Source: Crocinitomix catalasitica ATCC 23190
Lineage (GTDB): Bacteria > Bacteroidota > Bacteroidia > Flavobacteriales_D > Crocinitomicaceae
Length of the DNA: 64,000 bases
Direction of reading: 5' to 3'
Assembly (NCBI RefSeq): GCF_000621625.1
Contig: NZ_JHXV01000007.1
Span: 157,082 to 221,081, forward strand
Part shown: piece by piece, positions 36,316 through 46,277 of the stretch
Numbering within the stretch: the first letter of the stretch is position 1
How the letters are laid out: every line of letters starts with the position of its first letter
Notes under the pieces: model-generated
Database searches by the model: none
The model's input: the letters and a program-made list of their open reading frames with translations, nothing else
Told to the model about the DNA's origin: nothing
Translations under genes and position numbers: made by a program

Positions 36316-36741
36316 ATGAGCGTTAAAAAAAGTATTATCATTTTAGGAATTGCCTTTGCGGCAGTAGCTTGTAGTACAAGTAAGGTTATTCAATACGAAT
36401 ATCGTTCGACGACTATGATGGGCAAACGCGCATTGTATATCACGCAAGACTCTGTGATATCTGATTATACAGGTAGATCAAATTCGAATAGAGTAGCGAG
36501 AGCGATTACTCCAGAAGAATGGGAAGCTGTGAATAAAAGTATAAAATCAGTTAAGCTAGATGATTTAGATTCTTTAAAAGGGCCAACAAACGAGCGTCAA
36601 ACTGATGCATCACCTTATGGTTTGATTGTTGTCACAACAGCTGATAGTGTTTATTTTTCCGCAACATTCGATGGGTATAACGCGCACCCTAAATTGATGC
36701 CTTTTATTGAAGAGGTGAAGAAATTGGGGACTATTCGGTAG
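36316..36741 (+). CDS. Small unknown lipoprotein
   Basis: 141 residues with signal peptide and lipobox AAVACS. The mature part is beta-rich (YEYRSTTMMGKRALYITQDSVISDYTGR...) and ends with a short helix. No family named with confidence; small lipoproteins of this form occur widely in Flavobacteriia. Co-transcription with tyrS is possible given the 20-nt gap. Confidence 0.7.
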   Translation: MSVKKSIIILGIAFAAVACSTSKVIQYEYRSTTMMGKRALYITQDSVISDYTGRSNSNRVARAITPEEWEAVNKSIKSVKLDDLDSLKGPTNERQTDASPYGLIVVTTADSVYFSATFDGYNAHPKLMPFIEEVKKLGTIR

Positions 36742-36754
36742 TTTCTTATTCGGC

Positions 36755-37138
36755 GATACATATCGTTTTGATTTGGGTTTAGCGAAGGATGAATATCCTC
36801 CGCAGCCAGTCTTAAATCTCGCGCTCTCCCGACCACTTTCGGGATAGCCTTGGCGTAATGAGCGTTGCACTGAGCTTTTGCCGAACGTGTGTGTCTTTTG
36901 CTTGCATTTTTAATGCGAAAAGTCTAAAAAAGTCCATTTAAGCTATTTTAAATAAATTTCTTTATGAGTACCTTCATTCGTTAAATCGAGGTCTCGTGGA
37001 TAAGCTAGTAAATATATATAAAATGAATTTTAGATTGGGCATTGCAAATGCCTAAATAAGAACACACACTGAGCAGGTTGATGAATATCCTCCTCCGCAG
37101 CCAGTTGATACCTATCGTTTTGATTTGGGTTTCGCGAA
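36755..37138 (+). repeat. Intergenic repeats in shuffled order
   Basis: Two motifs occur twice in the 530-bp gap. Motif X (GATAC.TATCGTTTTGATT, extending to GCGAA) lies at 36755-36785 and 37107-37138. Motif Y (GATGAATATCC.. to CCGCAGCCAGT) lies at 36788-36810 and 37080-37105. The order is X-Y first and Y-X second. No gene seen in this gap; the sequence between is A/T rich. Confidence 0.65.
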
Positions 37139-37272
37139 TTAAGTTTGATGTTCGCTTTCATATGTTGGTGCTTTGTTAAAAGCGGTCAACCTATATCAGG
37201 GACATACATTAATCTTTAATCTTTTGTCTTTAATCTTTAATCTGTCCAAAAAAAACAAGGTTTTTTGGACAA

Positions 37273-39894
37273 CTACTTCACCCCCATATACTTCTTAATC
37301 TCATTCAATTTCATTAAAGCCTCAACTGGTGTTAACGTATTGATATCGATATTTTCAATCTCTTCTTTGATCTGCATTAAAACAGGATCGTCCAATTGGA
37401 AGAAACTCAATTGCATATTGGCATCGGCTGCGATTGCTTTTACCTCTTCTTTTAAATCACCCGAATGACTCTTCTCTAATTGCAATAAGATTTGATCGGC
37501 ACGTTTTAATACTTGTGCTGGCATACCAGCCATTTTTGCAACATGAATACCAAAACTATGCGCACTTCCGCCAGGAACGAGTTTACGCATAAAGATGATC
37601 TTATTTCCCACCTCTTTAATGGAAACGTTGTGGTTCTTGATGCGGTTAAACGTGCCACTCATTTCGTTGAGTTCGTGGTAATGCGTAGCGAATAATGTTT
37701 TAGGTCGCGCAATTTTATTTTCGTGCAAATATTCGGTAATTGACCATGCAATTGAGATCCCGTCATAAGTACTTGTTCCACGACCGATTTCATCCAGAAT
37801 AATCAAACTTCTTTCAGATAGGTTATTCAAGATACTCGCCGTCTCATTCATCTCAACCATAAAAGTCGATTCACCAGATGAGATATTATCAGAAGCACCA
37901 ACGCGTGTAAAGATCTTGTCAATCAATCCTAGTTTAGCGGATTTAGCAGGAACATAACTTCCAATTTGAGCCATTAAACAGATCAGCGCCGTTTGTCTTA
38001 ATAAAGCCGATTTACCAGACATGTTTGGACCAGTAATCATGATGATTTGTTGCGAATCATTGTCCAGCATGACATCATTCGCGATAAAAGGTTCGCCAAT
38101 TGGTAATTGATTTTCAATCACAGGATGTCGACCTTCTTTAATGTCAATAATTAAAGAATCATTTATCTCTGGTGCTGAATAATTATTTTTAGTCGCTACC
38201 TCTGCAAATGCATGTAAACAATCTAGTTTAGCTAGAATAACAGCATTGTGTTGTATTGGGGTAATAAAGTCAGCCATTGAATAAACAAGGTCTGCCAATA
38301 AATTACTTTCTAGCACATGAATCTTCTCTTCGGCACCTAGAATTTTACTTTCGTATTCTTTTAATTCCTCCGTGATATATCTTTCTGCATTCACCAAAGT
38401 TTGTTTTCTAATCCAATCTTCAGGAACCTTGTCTTTATGTGAATTTCTAACCTCAATATAATAGCCAAATACATTGTTAAATGCAATCTTGATCGAGGAA
38501 ATACCTGTTCGTTCAACTTCCCGTAAACGCATATCTTCGAGGTATTGTTTACCATTGGCAAGAATTTCTCGTAGATCATCTAATTCAGGACTGATGCCTT
38601 CAGCGATGATTGGGCCTTTACCAACTGAAATTGCAGGTTCGTCTAGAATTTCATTCTCAATTCGAGAACGCAAAGCCACACATAAATTCAGTTGATCACC
38701 TAATAGCGGCAAGACTTTAGATTTAGCTTCTGCACAAGCCGTTTTTATAGGATCGATAGCAACCAAAGCCCTTTTCAGTTGAATAATCTCTTTCGGATTA
38801 ATGCGTGTTGTTGCGACTTTGGCAATAATTCTTTCCAAATCGCCAACCTCTTTCAGTTGCGTCTCAATCGTCGATTTAAAATCGTTGTGCTCGAGATAAT
38901 GCTTAACGATATGGTGTCTTTCTTGAATCGGTGCGAGATCCTTTAGTGGCAAAACCATCCATCGGCGCATCATTCGAGAGCCAGGAGGTGTTAATGTTTT
39001 GTCAATAATATCAATCAGCGTTGTTGCTCCTTCGTTTTGTGAATAAAGCAATTCAAGATTTCGTATAGTAAAACGGTCCAACCAAACATACCTATCCTCT
39101 TCTAATCGAGATAATTGTTTGATATGACCTAATTTATCATGTTGTGTTTGTGCGATATAATGTAAGGCCGCACTAGCAGAAATTATCGCCAATGGAAGGG
39201 TGTCTATACCAAATCCTTTTAACGATTTAACTTCAAAATGTTTCTCTAAATTCTCTTGTGCAAAGTCTAAAGTAAATACCCAATCCTCTAAATTATAAGT
39301 GTAGAATTTATCGCTAAAATGCTCGTGATAAATTTTTTGTTTTCCTTTTTGATAGAGAATTTCTTTTGGAGCAAAACTTTGAATCAGTTTGTCGATGTAT
39401 TCAAATCCACCTTCAGCGACCAAAAATTCTCCAGTTGAAATGTCAATGAATGCAACACCTGCGCGATTGCCGTCAAAATGAACGGCTGCTAAGAAGTTGT
39501 TTTCATTCCCGTTTAAAACTTTGTCATTGTAAGAAAGACCTGGAGTAACCAATTCTGTTACACCTCTTTTTACAATGGTTTTAGTCATTTTAGGATCCTC
39601 TAATTGATCACAAATCGCAACGCGAATGCCGGCTCGAACCAATTTTGGAAGATAAGTATCTAAGGAATGATGAGGGAAACCTGCCAATTCTATTTCAGAC
39701 GGACTGTCTTTTCCTCTTTTGGTTAGAATGATATTTAAAACGTTAGACGCTTTAACGGCATCTTGTCCGAAAGTTTCATAAAAATCCCCAACACGAAATA
39801 AAAGCATAGCATCGGGATACTTCGCCTTAATTTGGTTGTATTGTTTCATTAACGGGGTTACCGTTGCTTTTGCACTTGATTTTTTTTTCGTCAC
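37273..39894 (-). CDS. mutS: DNA mismatch repair ATPase MutS
   Basis: 873 residues, full length. The mismatch-sensing N-terminal motif [14 protein letters not shown] (Phe-Tyr-Glu), connector and lever domains, then the ABC ATPase: [19 protein letters not shown] (Walker A), [14 protein letters not shown] (signature), [16 protein letters not shown] (Walker B) and the ATHYHEL switch. Cytosolic mismatch recognition with MutL. Apparently a single-gene unit. Confidence 0.97.
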   Translation of the reverse strand: MTKKKSSAKATVTPLMKQYNQIKAKYPDAMLLFRVGDFYETFGQDAVKASNVLNIILTKRGKDSPSEIELAGFPHHSLDTYLPKLVRAGIRVAICDQLEDPKMTKTIVKRGVTELVTPGLSYNDKVLNGNENNFLAAVHFDGNRAGVAFIDISTGEFLVAEGGFEYIDKLIQSFAPKEILYQKGKQKIYHEHFSDKFYTYNLEDWVFTLDFAQENLEKHFEVKSLKGFGIDTLPLAIISASAALHYIAQTQHDKLGHIKQLSRLEEDRYVWLDRFTIRNLELLYSQNEGATTLIDIIDKTLTPPGSRMMRRWMVLPLKDLAPIQERHHIVKHYLEHNDFKSTIETQLKEVGDLERIIAKVATTRINPKEIIQLKRALVAIDPIKTACAEAKSKVLPLLGDQLNLCVALRSRIENEILDEPAISVGKGPIIAEGISPELDDLREILANGKQYLEDMRLREVERTGISSIKIAFNNVFGYYIEVRNSHKDKVPEDWIRKQTLVNAERYITEELKEYESKILGAEEKIHVLESNLLADLVYSMADFITPIQHNAVILAKLDCLHAFAEVATKNNYSAPEINDSLIIDIKEGRHPVIENQLPIGEPFIANDVMLDNDSQQIIMITGPNMSGKSALLRQTALICLMAQIGSYVPAKSAKLGLIDKIFTRVGASDNISSGESTFMVEMNETASILNNLSERSLIILDEIGRGTSTYDGISIAWSITEYLHENKIARPKTLFATHYHELNEMSGTFNRIKNHNVSIKEVGNKIIFMRKLVPGGSAHSFGIHVAKMAGMPAQVLKRADQILLQLEKSHSGDLKEEVKAIAADANMQLSFFQLDDPVLMQIKEEIENIDINTLTPVEALMKLNEIKKYMGVK

Positions 39895-39994
39895 GCCTTA
39901 AGAAAATTTGGAATAACGAATTTAAGGCATTGTTCCTGCTTTTAGAAATTTGAGCAATCGGACTTATCAATACTTGTTAACATCTAAACGACGC

Positions 39995-41449
39995 CTAGTG
40001 TACAATTAACTTCTGTTCGGAGCTTTCATGCTCGTCAAATACACGAACAATATAAGTTCCAGGTGCTAATTCGTGTACATCAATTGAAAAAGGAGAATAC
40101 AATAGTTGAGAGTTGAAAATTATTTTGCCAGACAAACTGATAACTTGAACCGCTAGTTTTTCATCGATTACATCATTAGGCAAAGAAATGTTTAATACTT
40201 TATTTGCCGGATTTGGATGAATTTTGAATGGTAAGTTAGAGATATCATAAATGGCAAGAGGTGCTGCATATTCGTAAGCGCCAATATCAATTTTATCAGC
40301 TTCCAATAGGCGTTCTTGCGCAGTAAGCGGATGAATATAATGGAAGTCAGGATTTAATTCTGGAATTACTGTAAAGCCTGAATCTATTACTGGCGATAGA
40401 ATGGTTAATTGATAATCGTATTCAGGTTCGTTTTGAAAGTAGAAATGATCAATCTCAACATTGTGATAATTATTGGTTAAAGTCGTTGCTTCTCCGTCAA
40501 TAACATTGCCTGTGCCTGCAAATATATTGTTCACTACATACACATCTGCACTGCCTTCAGCGATATGTAAATATTTACAAGAAGCTTCTCTTTTATTCAC
40601 TATGGTATTATTCACAAAGCTAAAATGATGTGGACTTGTATTGGTCAAACCTTCCAAGCCATAACCAATTACATTGTTATTGATGGCGTTTACTCCTTGC
40701 ATCAATGTATTGCCTTTAAGTAGACTTGTTCCTCCGTTAGGCAAATCAATTAACCGACTTGAGTTCCCCGTTTCTTCATCCATTATTCGATTGTAAACGA
40801 TGGTATTATAATTGGCTCTTGATTTTAAATTATGCCCCACAAAAGTATGGTGAGAATAGCAGAAACGCATGATTAAAGAATTGACATGACCAACATAAAT
40901 ATTGTGTGTATAACCGTCTCCAAATCCATTATAAGCAAATTCGCTATATTCAATGATGATGTCACCATCGTATGGATTACTGGTTAGAATGCCGTTTTCA
41001 TTCTCGTGGAAATAACAATAACGAACGGTTAAACCAATTCCATCAAGTCGAATACCAGCTCCATTTTCATCTGGAACAGTTGCACCAGAAAACTCAATGT
41101 TCTCAATCGTGATATTGTTTCCTACACAAACCCATATTCCTTTACCTAAAATATTTTCTCCATCTGCAATCATTTGAGGTTGTCCTTCAATGCCTTTAAT
41201 ATAAAGGTTGTTTTGTTGCCAAGCAGCTAATGCATCTGTGCCAACATAATCGCCGGCGATGATATAAATCGTGTCAAAATCATTGATAACAATATCCCCT
41301 GAAAGATCGGCCATATAAAGCGCGTTCGGCGAAGTGTAAATTCCTGAAGGGTCTACATTCCAGATTGTTGCAAGACTGATATTGGTATAAGCCAATACAA
41401 AACATGCGGTGAGTAAGATTCGGTGAAGTTGTTCTATTCGTTGGAGCAT
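39995..41449 (-). CDS. Secreted right-handed beta-helix protein with T9SS sorting domain
   Basis: 484 residues. Signal peptide (about 1-28), then parallel beta-helix (PbH1-type) coils: NITIENIEFSGA, GLTVRYCYFHENENGI, IIIEYSEFAYN, SLIMRFCYSHH, PHHFSFVNNTIVNKRE and ADVYVVNNIFAG. The C-terminal 80 residues form a type A sorting domain (KIHPNPANKVLNISLPN ... GTYIVRVFDEHESSEQKLIVH). Such folds are polysaccharide lyases/hydrolases or adhesins; no catalytic signature identified. Confidence 0.88.
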   Translation of the reverse strand: MLQRIEQLHRILLTACFVLAYTNISLATIWNVDPSGIYTSPNALYMADLSGDIVINDFDTIYIIAGDYVGTDALAAWQQNNLYIKGIEGQPQMIADGENILGKGIWVCVGNNITIENIEFSGATVPDENGAGIRLDGIGLTVRYCYFHENENGILTSNPYDGDIIIEYSEFAYNGFGDGYTHNIYVGHVNSLIMRFCYSHHTFVGHNLKSRANYNTIVYNRIMDEETGNSSRLIDLPNGGTSLLKGNTLMQGVNAINNNVIGYGLEGLTNTSPHHFSFVNNTIVNKREASCKYLHIAEGSADVYVVNNIFAGTGNVIDGEATTLTNNYHNVEIDHFYFQNEPEYDYQLTILSPVIDSGFTVIPELNPDFHYIHPLTAQERLLEADKIDIGAYEYAAPLAIYDISNLPFKIHPNPANKVLNISLPNDVIDEKLAVQVISLSGKIIFNSQLLYSPFSIDVHELAPGTYIVRVFDEHESSEQKLIVH

Positions 41450-41523
41450 ACGTTTATCTAACTATGGACAAATATATACGAGGATGTATTGAATTGGTTA
41501 CAGGAATTAAAGTTGAGAAAATA

Positions 41524-41568
41524 AACTTTCAATAATTATTGAAAGTTCGAAAAATACATTTATATTTG
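41524..41568 (+). promoter_or_regulatory. Palindromic operator overlapping the GbsR-like gene promoter
   Basis: 41524-41547 is a perfect 24-bp palindrome with half-site AACTTTCAATAA. The promoter TTG (41539-41541), a 19-nt spacer and TATATTTG (41561-41568) match the Bacteroidota consensus, so the -33 box lies inside the palindrome. TATATTTG ends 4 nt before the ATG, implying a leaderless mRNA. A repressor bound here would block RNA polymerase; the adjacent regulator is the obvious candidate. Confidence 0.75.
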
Positions 41569-41572
41569 TACC

Positions 41573-42079
41573 ATGACATTGGAAGAAGCAAAAATGGAAT
41601 TCGTACAAACTTGGGGAACAATAGGCAGTGCTTGGGGTATTCCACGTTCGATGGCGCAGATTCATGCATTGCTTTTAGCGAATAAAGAATCGTTAAGTAC
41701 AGAAGAGGTGATGGAGACCATACAATTATCACGCGGCAATGTCAATATTAATATGCGAGAATTGATCAATTGGAAATTGGTTCACAAGCAATCAAAACTA
41801 GGGGAGCGTAAGGAGTTTTTTACAGCGCAGCACGATATAATGGCGATGGCTAAAAATATTGTTGAAGAAAGAAAAAGACGTGAATTACAACCTGTGCAAG
41901 AGTTGTTGCGACAGTTGAGAAGCGAAACATTGGAAGGGGATAATGCAGAGATTGAACATTTTCAAAACTTGATGCAAGAGCTAGATGATTTTATTCAACA
42001 ATTAGATCAATTATCAGAAATATGGCTGAAATTAAAAGACAATTATTTCTTTAAAAAGATGATAAAAACCATGAGTTAA
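41573..42079 (+). CDS. GbsR/MarR-family winged-helix transcriptional regulator
   Basis: 168 residues. The segment MEFVQTWGTIGSAWGIPRSMAQIHALLLANKESLSTEEVMETIQLSRGNVNINMRELINWKLVHK is the GbsR-like winged HTH, followed by GERKEFFTAQHDIMAMAKNIVEERKRREL and a C-terminal helical dimerisation part. The family usually represses a neighbouring operon. A perfect palindrome covers its own promoter, and a half-site lies before the next gene, so autorepression of a three-gene unit is likely. Confidence 0.88.
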   Translation: MTLEEAKMEFVQTWGTIGSAWGIPRSMAQIHALLLANKESLSTEEVMETIQLSRGNVNINMRELINWKLVHKQSKLGERKEFFTAQHDIMAMAKNIVEERKRRELQPVQELLRQLRSETLEGDNAEIEHFQNLMQELDDFIQQLDQLSEIWLKLKDNYFFKKMIKTMS

Positions 42080-42095
42080 TATTTTTTTTAAATCA

Positions 42096-42105
42096 AACTT
42101 TCAAT
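42096..42105 (+). promoter_or_regulatory. Operator half-site before the DCC-family gene
   Basis: AACTTTCAAT repeats the half-site of the 41524-41547 palindrome, 23 nt before the ATG at 42128. It could be a secondary regulator-binding site. Confidence 0.4.
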
Positions 42106-42127
42106 TTTTTCTAAAACTTCAAAATGT

Positions 42128-42949
42128 ATGATAAGTTCAAATCAATTATTAATCGACAAAAACTGCCCCATGTGCAGTATGTATGGTAAATGTTTTATCT
42201 ATTTTGATTTGCTTCAACCTAATGAATTGGTTTATTATCAGGATGTAGATGATGCGGTTTTTGAAAAGGTTGATGCCGAAAGAGCTAAGTCGGAAGTTGC
42301 GTTGATTGATGCGGAGAAAGGAATGACGGTATACGGCGTGGATGCTTTTATGATGGTGTTGTTTCAGAATTGGCCAACTATTTTACGTTTTTTTCACCTG
42401 CCCATGATTCATTTTCTCGTGGTGAAACTCTATCGTTTTATTTCGTTTAATCGACATGTGATCTCTGGTGAAAGAAAGGCAATTGTTAAACGTGATTGTC
42501 ATCCACCTGTTCATTTGGCTTATCGTTGGTTGTATATTCTGCTCGTGGCAATAGGTACAGGTTTTATTGTGAATCAATTTTCCATTCATTTAGATCATGC
42601 TTTAGGATTGGAGCATCATCACAGTCGCGAATTCATTATTTGTTTCGGTCAAGTTTTATGGCAATTGGTTGCTATCAGTATGATTAATCCTTTAAAACGA
42701 ATGGATTATCTTGGGAATATGTCAACTGTGTCATTCATCGGAGGATTATTGCTGTTGCCACTTATTGTTCTGGCGAATTGGATTGGTCTTCCTTTAATTG
42801 TATTGGGGCTTTATTTTTTACTTGTTGTTGGGACGATGTTTGTCCTACATGTAAAACGATGCAAAGCACTTGGATTACCTTTTACGATGTCTATTTCTTG
42901 GGTAGCCTTTCGGTCGGTTGCGCTATTAATTATTCTCTCTTTAATTTAA
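42128..42949 (+). CDS. DCC-type (DUF393) thiol-disulfide protein with membrane domain
   Basis: 273 residues. The N-terminus LLIDKNCPMCSMYGKC carries a CxxC motif after an Asp as in DUF393 'DCC' proteins. A hydrophobic C-terminal half follows, with about five TM helices (around 100-118, 130-155, 168-190, 200-250). A His cluster, LDHALGLEHHHSRE, occurs in a loop. Likely membrane redox protein. It is the second gene of the GbsR-regulated unit and ends 4 nt before the next gene. Confidence 0.75.
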   Translation: MISSNQLLIDKNCPMCSMYGKCFIYFDLLQPNELVYYQDVDDAVFEKVDAERAKSEVALIDAEKGMTVYGVDAFMMVLFQNWPTILRFFHLPMIHFLVVKLYRFISFNRHVISGERKAIVKRDCHPPVHLAYRWLYILLVAIGTGFIVNQFSIHLDHALGLEHHHSREFIICFGQVLWQLVAISMINPLKRMDYLGNMSTVSFIGGLLLLPLIVLANWIGLPLIVLGLYFLLVVGTMFVLHVKRCKALGLPFTMSISWVAFRSVALLIILSLI

Positions 42950-42953
42950 AATT

Positions 42954-43856
42954 ATGAAAACTAAAAACATATTGATTGCAGGTGGTGCCGGTTATTTGGG
43001 TGGTTTATTAAAAGATTATTTTGGTAAACAAGGATGTCAAATTAAAGTCTTAACGAGGAACCCGAAGAATGAAGATGAAATATTTTGGGATGGAAAATCT
43101 AAAGGCGAATGGATGTCAGCACTTAATTGGGCTGATGTACTGATCAATCTAGCAGGCAAATCTGTTGATTGTCGATACAATGATCGCAATAAGCAGGAGA
43201 TTTTGAATTCTAGAATTAACAGTACAAAAATATTGACGCAAGCAATTCTAGAAGCTGAAAACGCCCCAAGTGTATGGTTGAACGCTAGTAGTGCAACCAT
43301 TTATACGCATGCTGATAGTTTAAAAATGACTGAAGATGAAGGTGTGATAGGGGATGATTTCTCCATGAATATTTGCAAATCGTGGGAAGCAGCTTTTTAT
43401 GAGGTTGATATGCAAAAGACAAAACGCGTAGCCTTGCGAACCTCAATTGTATTTGGGAATGGTCATGGAGCTTTTCCGAAATTAAAAGCCTTAACAAAAT
43501 TATTCATGGGCGGTCAACAAGGCAATGGTCAGCAGTATGTAAGTTGGGTGCATGAGGTTGATTTTTGTCGCGCAGTTGATTTTATTATAGAAAAACCGCA
43601 ATTGGTTGGTGCTGTAAATATCGTTGCTCCAAAAACAGTAACGAATGGACAGTTAATGGTGAAAATGCGAACCTATTTAAAACGACCTTTTGGTCTCAGC
43701 CAGCCTAAATGGTTGCTTGAATTTGGGGCAATGCTAATTGGAACAGAAACGGAATTATTACTCAAGAGTAGAAATGTGTATCCAGAGCGTTTATTGGATG
43801 CAGGATTTGAATTTAAATTTAATACGATGGACGAAGCCTTGCGGGATTTGTGTTGA
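42954..43856 (+). CDS. TIGR01777-family (SDR39U) NAD(P)-binding oxidoreductase
   Basis: 300 residues. ILIAGGAGYLGGLLKDYF nucleotide loop, VLINLAGKSVDCRYNDRNKQEILNSRI (family-typical), WLNASSATIYTHAD, RTSIVFGNGHGAFPKL and SWVHEVDFCRAVDFIIE. The family belongs to atypical SDR epimerase-like proteins (SulA/YfcH-like); reaction unknown. In Flavobacteriia such genes often accompany DCC proteins and GbsR-like regulators in stress or photolyase clusters (from memory). Confidence 0.88.
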   Translation: MKTKNILIAGGAGYLGGLLKDYFGKQGCQIKVLTRNPKNEDEIFWDGKSKGEWMSALNWADVLINLAGKSVDCRYNDRNKQEILNSRINSTKILTQAILEAENAPSVWLNASSATIYTHADSLKMTEDEGVIGDDFSMNICKSWEAAFYEVDMQKTKRVALRTSIVFGNGHGAFPKLKALTKLFMGGQQGNGQQYVSWVHEVDFCRAVDFIIEKPQLVGAVNIVAPKTVTNGQLMVKMRTYLKRPFGLSQPKWLLEFGAMLIGTETELLLKSRNVYPERLLDAGFEFKFNTMDEALRDLC

Positions 43857-44280
43857 ATTGATAGTGATTATGTATTGGTTAACCGCATTAGCGATTGACG
43901 CAATTGTATAAACCTGAGTTTGACCATAACAAATTTCCACAGAAGCAATGAAAATAGTAAGGTTTTGATTTGAAAATAGCGAAACTAATGGGGTAGGTTA
44001 GCACTTTTTTTGTTCATAAACTACTATTTTCATTGCTTCTCGCTTATGGCGAGTTGATTTCATTTTATTTATACTGCGTTATAGTTTTTCGTAGTGAATA
44101 CTCCTTCAAAACCATGCCTTGTCTAAGAAAATTGAAATCAACTGTGAGCGTTTGTTATAATCAAAATCAGGTTTGAGCTCTTTTGCTTTTTTTTTGGTAA
44201 AAAGCGAGTGCAGAAAGCGCGCCGACAGTTTTTTACTGGCGGAATGCCCAAAAAAATAAAATTGGTATCAAGTCTTTTCC
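43857..44280. repeat. Intergenic region with two long inverted repeats
   Basis: A 19-bp perfect inverted repeat AGAAGCAATGAAAATAGTA at 43941-43959 with its complement at 44022-44040 encloses 62 nt. A second repeat, GTTGATTTCA (44053-44062) / TGAAATCAAC (44133-44142), with outer bases CGCT../..AGCG, encloses 70 nt. Together they could fold as two adjacent hairpins. No ORF seen. Confidence 0.7.
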
Positions 44281-44288
44281 TAAATTTG
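44281..44288 (+). promoter_or_regulatory. -7 promoter element of the SpoU methyltransferase gene
   Basis: TAAATTTG matches TAnnTTTG and ends 7 nt before the ATG at 44296. A TTG at 44262-44264 is 16 nt upstream, a little closer than usual. Confidence 0.5.
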
Positions 44289-44295
44289 TTGCACT

Positions 44296-44841
44296 ATGGC
44301 AAGTCGTAAAAAATTAAAGCTGGATGAATTGGAACGAATAGACGTTGCGACTTTTAAAGAGTCTGAGAAAACGCCTATCATTATTGTTTTAGACAATATT
44401 AGAAGTTTGAATAATATCGGTTCGGTTTTCCGAACGGGTGATGCTTTTCGAATTGAGAAAATTTATTTATGCGGAATTACGGCGCAACCTCCTCATCGTG
44501 ATATTCAGAAAACGGCATTAGGTGCAACGGATTCTGTGACGTGGGAATATGACGAGGATACGGTTGATTTAGTATTGCGATTAAAAGAAGATGGCGTTTT
44601 AACTTATGCTGTTGAACAAACGGAAAATTCGATTTTTTTGGACGATTTTAAACCGGTGCCCAATAGAAAAATTGCGGTTGTGATGGGGAATGAAGTAGAA
44701 GGCGTGCAACAGGACGTAATTTTGGCTTGTGATGGCGTAATTGAGATTCCTCAAATTGGGACAAAGCACTCATTGAATATTTCTGTATGTACAGGGGTTA
44801 TTGTTTGGGATTTATTTAGTAAAATCAACAAAAACGTATGA
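44296..44841 (+). CDS. TrmH/SpoU-family RNA 2'-O-methyltransferase
   Basis: 181 residues, a compact SPOUT knot methyltransferase. Motif 1 VLDNIRSLNNIGSVFRTGDAF, motif 2 VVMGNEVEGVQQDVI and motif 3 IPQIGTKHSLNISVCTGVIVWDL are all present. It uses AdoMet to methylate a tRNA or rRNA ribose; target not determinable. The stop overlaps the next gene's ATG (ATGA). Confidence 0.9.
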   Translation: MASRKKLKLDELERIDVATFKESEKTPIIIVLDNIRSLNNIGSVFRTGDAFRIEKIYLCGITAQPPHRDIQKTALGATDSVTWEYDEDTVDLVLRLKEDGVLTYAVEQTENSIFLDDFKPVPNRKIAVVMGNEVEGVQQDVILACDGVIEIPQIGTKHSLNISVCTGVIVWDLFSKINKNV

Positions 44842-45488
44842 AAAAGGCAATTTTAATAGGTGCAACTGGTTTGATTGGAAAGGCATTATTGACGCAATTA
44901 CTCGACTCAGCAGAATATGATGAGGTGCGGGTGTTTACCAGACGAAAAACGGGTGAAAATCATCCGAAATTACGTGAATTTATTGTTGATTTTAATGCCA
45001 TTGAAAACGCTAAAGCCGACTTGGTTGGGGATGTGCTTTTTTCTTGTTTGGGAACAACTTTAAAAACTGCTGGGAGCAAAGAAGCGCAATATAAAATTGA
45101 TTTCGATATGCAATTTAATACCACTAAAATTGCAAAAGAAAATGGCGTTGAAAATATGGTGCTTTTATCCTCTGCAGGTGCCAATGCAAAATCGTCTGTT
45201 TTTTATTCCCGCATGAAAGGGGAGTTAGATGAAGCTGTTGAGAAATTAGGATTCGACCGTGTTGGAATTATTCGACCTTCAATGTTGGCAGGCGACCGAA
45301 AAGAGTTCAGATGGAGTGAGAAAATTTTCACACCCATTATGTATGCTTTTTCATGGATTCCAGGTATTCGTAAATACCGCCCAATTAAAGATAAAACGGT
45401 TGCCAAGGCCATGATAAACGCTGTTAATGATTCTGCCAAGTCGACTGAGATTTACGAATTAGAAGCCGTTTTTAAGTTGGCGAAATAA
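44838..45488 (+). CDS. NAD(P)H-binding atypical SDR (HTATIP2/Fmp52-like)
   Basis: 216 residues. AILIGATGLIGKALLTQLL (GxxGxxG), DVLFSCLGTTLKTAGSKEAQYKIDF, VLLSSAGANAKSSVFYSRMKGELDEAV (the S and YxxxK) and IIRPSMLAGDR are typical of the small HTATIP2-like oxidoreductases. Translationally coupled to the methyltransferase gene by a 4-nt overlap. Reaction unknown. Confidence 0.87.
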   Translation: MKKAILIGATGLIGKALLTQLLDSAEYDEVRVFTRRKTGENHPKLREFIVDFNAIENAKADLVGDVLFSCLGTTLKTAGSKEAQYKIDFDMQFNTTKIAKENGVENMVLLSSAGANAKSSVFYSRMKGELDEAVEKLGFDRVGIIRPSMLAGDRKEFRWSEKIFTPIMYAFSWIPGIRKYRPIKDKTVAKAMINAVNDSAKSTEIYELEAVFKLAK

Positions 45489-45590
45489 AGTGCTGGAAAA
45501 CTAAAATTTCAATTCTTTTTTAAATTTCTCGTAACCAATTCATGGTGCTAATATTATAATAGCAACACCTCAAAAAAATAATATTAGCCT

Positions 45591-46277
45591 ATGAAAACCA
45601 TGAGTTTAACGACTTTTGTCGTATGTATTCTCTCGTTCTTAAGTCTGGCCACTAATCGGGTTGAATCTTATGAAAAAGCAGAAATTTATTGTCTAAGTAT
45701 TCAAGGTGAATTTGATGAAATTGCATCGACTTACGATTTGGATTACAGGAATATAATACCAATTATTTTTCCGGAATGTACAAGAATAAATGAGTTTTCA
45801 GATCAAATGGAAACTACAGCCTTGGAATATTTTTATGTGAATTATGGATCGGATGGTGCGGATTTTTCAATAGGAAATTTCCAAATGAAACCGAGTTTTA
45901 TTGAAGATTTAGAGCAATATATTCCAAGTTTAGATTTCACTGAAACTCAAAAAAATCAATTTAATTTTCTTGCGAAAACGACTAAAGAAAAGAGAGCAGA
46001 AAGGGTGGCACGATTAAGTGATATTACCTGGCAAATTCATTACCTATGTCTTTTTTATAAGGTGATGGATCATCGTTTTCCTGAAATAATATGGCAGAAC
46101 AACCAAGAACGACTATCCTTCTATGCAGCGGCTTATAATTACGGCTTTTTAAGTACTGAGAAAGTGATTCGCAATTGGGAATCCAAATCACAATTCGGAA
46201 TAGATGAATTTGGCAATGCGGTATCGTACTCGAATGTAGCGTTGGATTATTACTTAAAAATTAAAGGCCATGAATAA
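45591..46277 (+). CDS. Secreted protein with lytic-transglycosylase-like pattern
   Basis: 228 residues with a signal peptide (about 1-20). The order PECTRINEFSDQMET, DFSIGNFQMKPSFIEDLE, WQIHYLCLFYKVM and FYAAAYNYGF recalls the lysozyme-like fold of lytic transglycosylases (a Glu in the first segment, G-x-F-Q-M-x-P-S, then A-Y-N-x-G). Overall similarity is weak and I did not recognise a named family. It overlaps the next gene by 8 nt, so the two are co-translated. Confidence 0.6.
   Translation: MKTMSLTTFVVCILSFLSLATNRVESYEKAEIYCLSIQGEFDEIASTYDLDYRNIIPIIFPECTRINEFSDQMETTALEYFYVNYGSDGADFSIGNFQMKPSFIEDLEQYIPSLDFTETQKNQFNFLAKTTKEKRAERVARLSDITWQIHYLCLFYKVMDHRFPEIIWQNNQERLSFYAAAYNYGFLSTEKVIRNWESKSQFGIDEFGNAVSYSNVALDYYLKIKGHE

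Noticed and set aside
36610..36870. 86-aa minus-strand frame after the tyrS-linked lipoprotein
   Set aside because: Half antisense to the lipoprotein gene, half in repeat sequence; no protein-like character.
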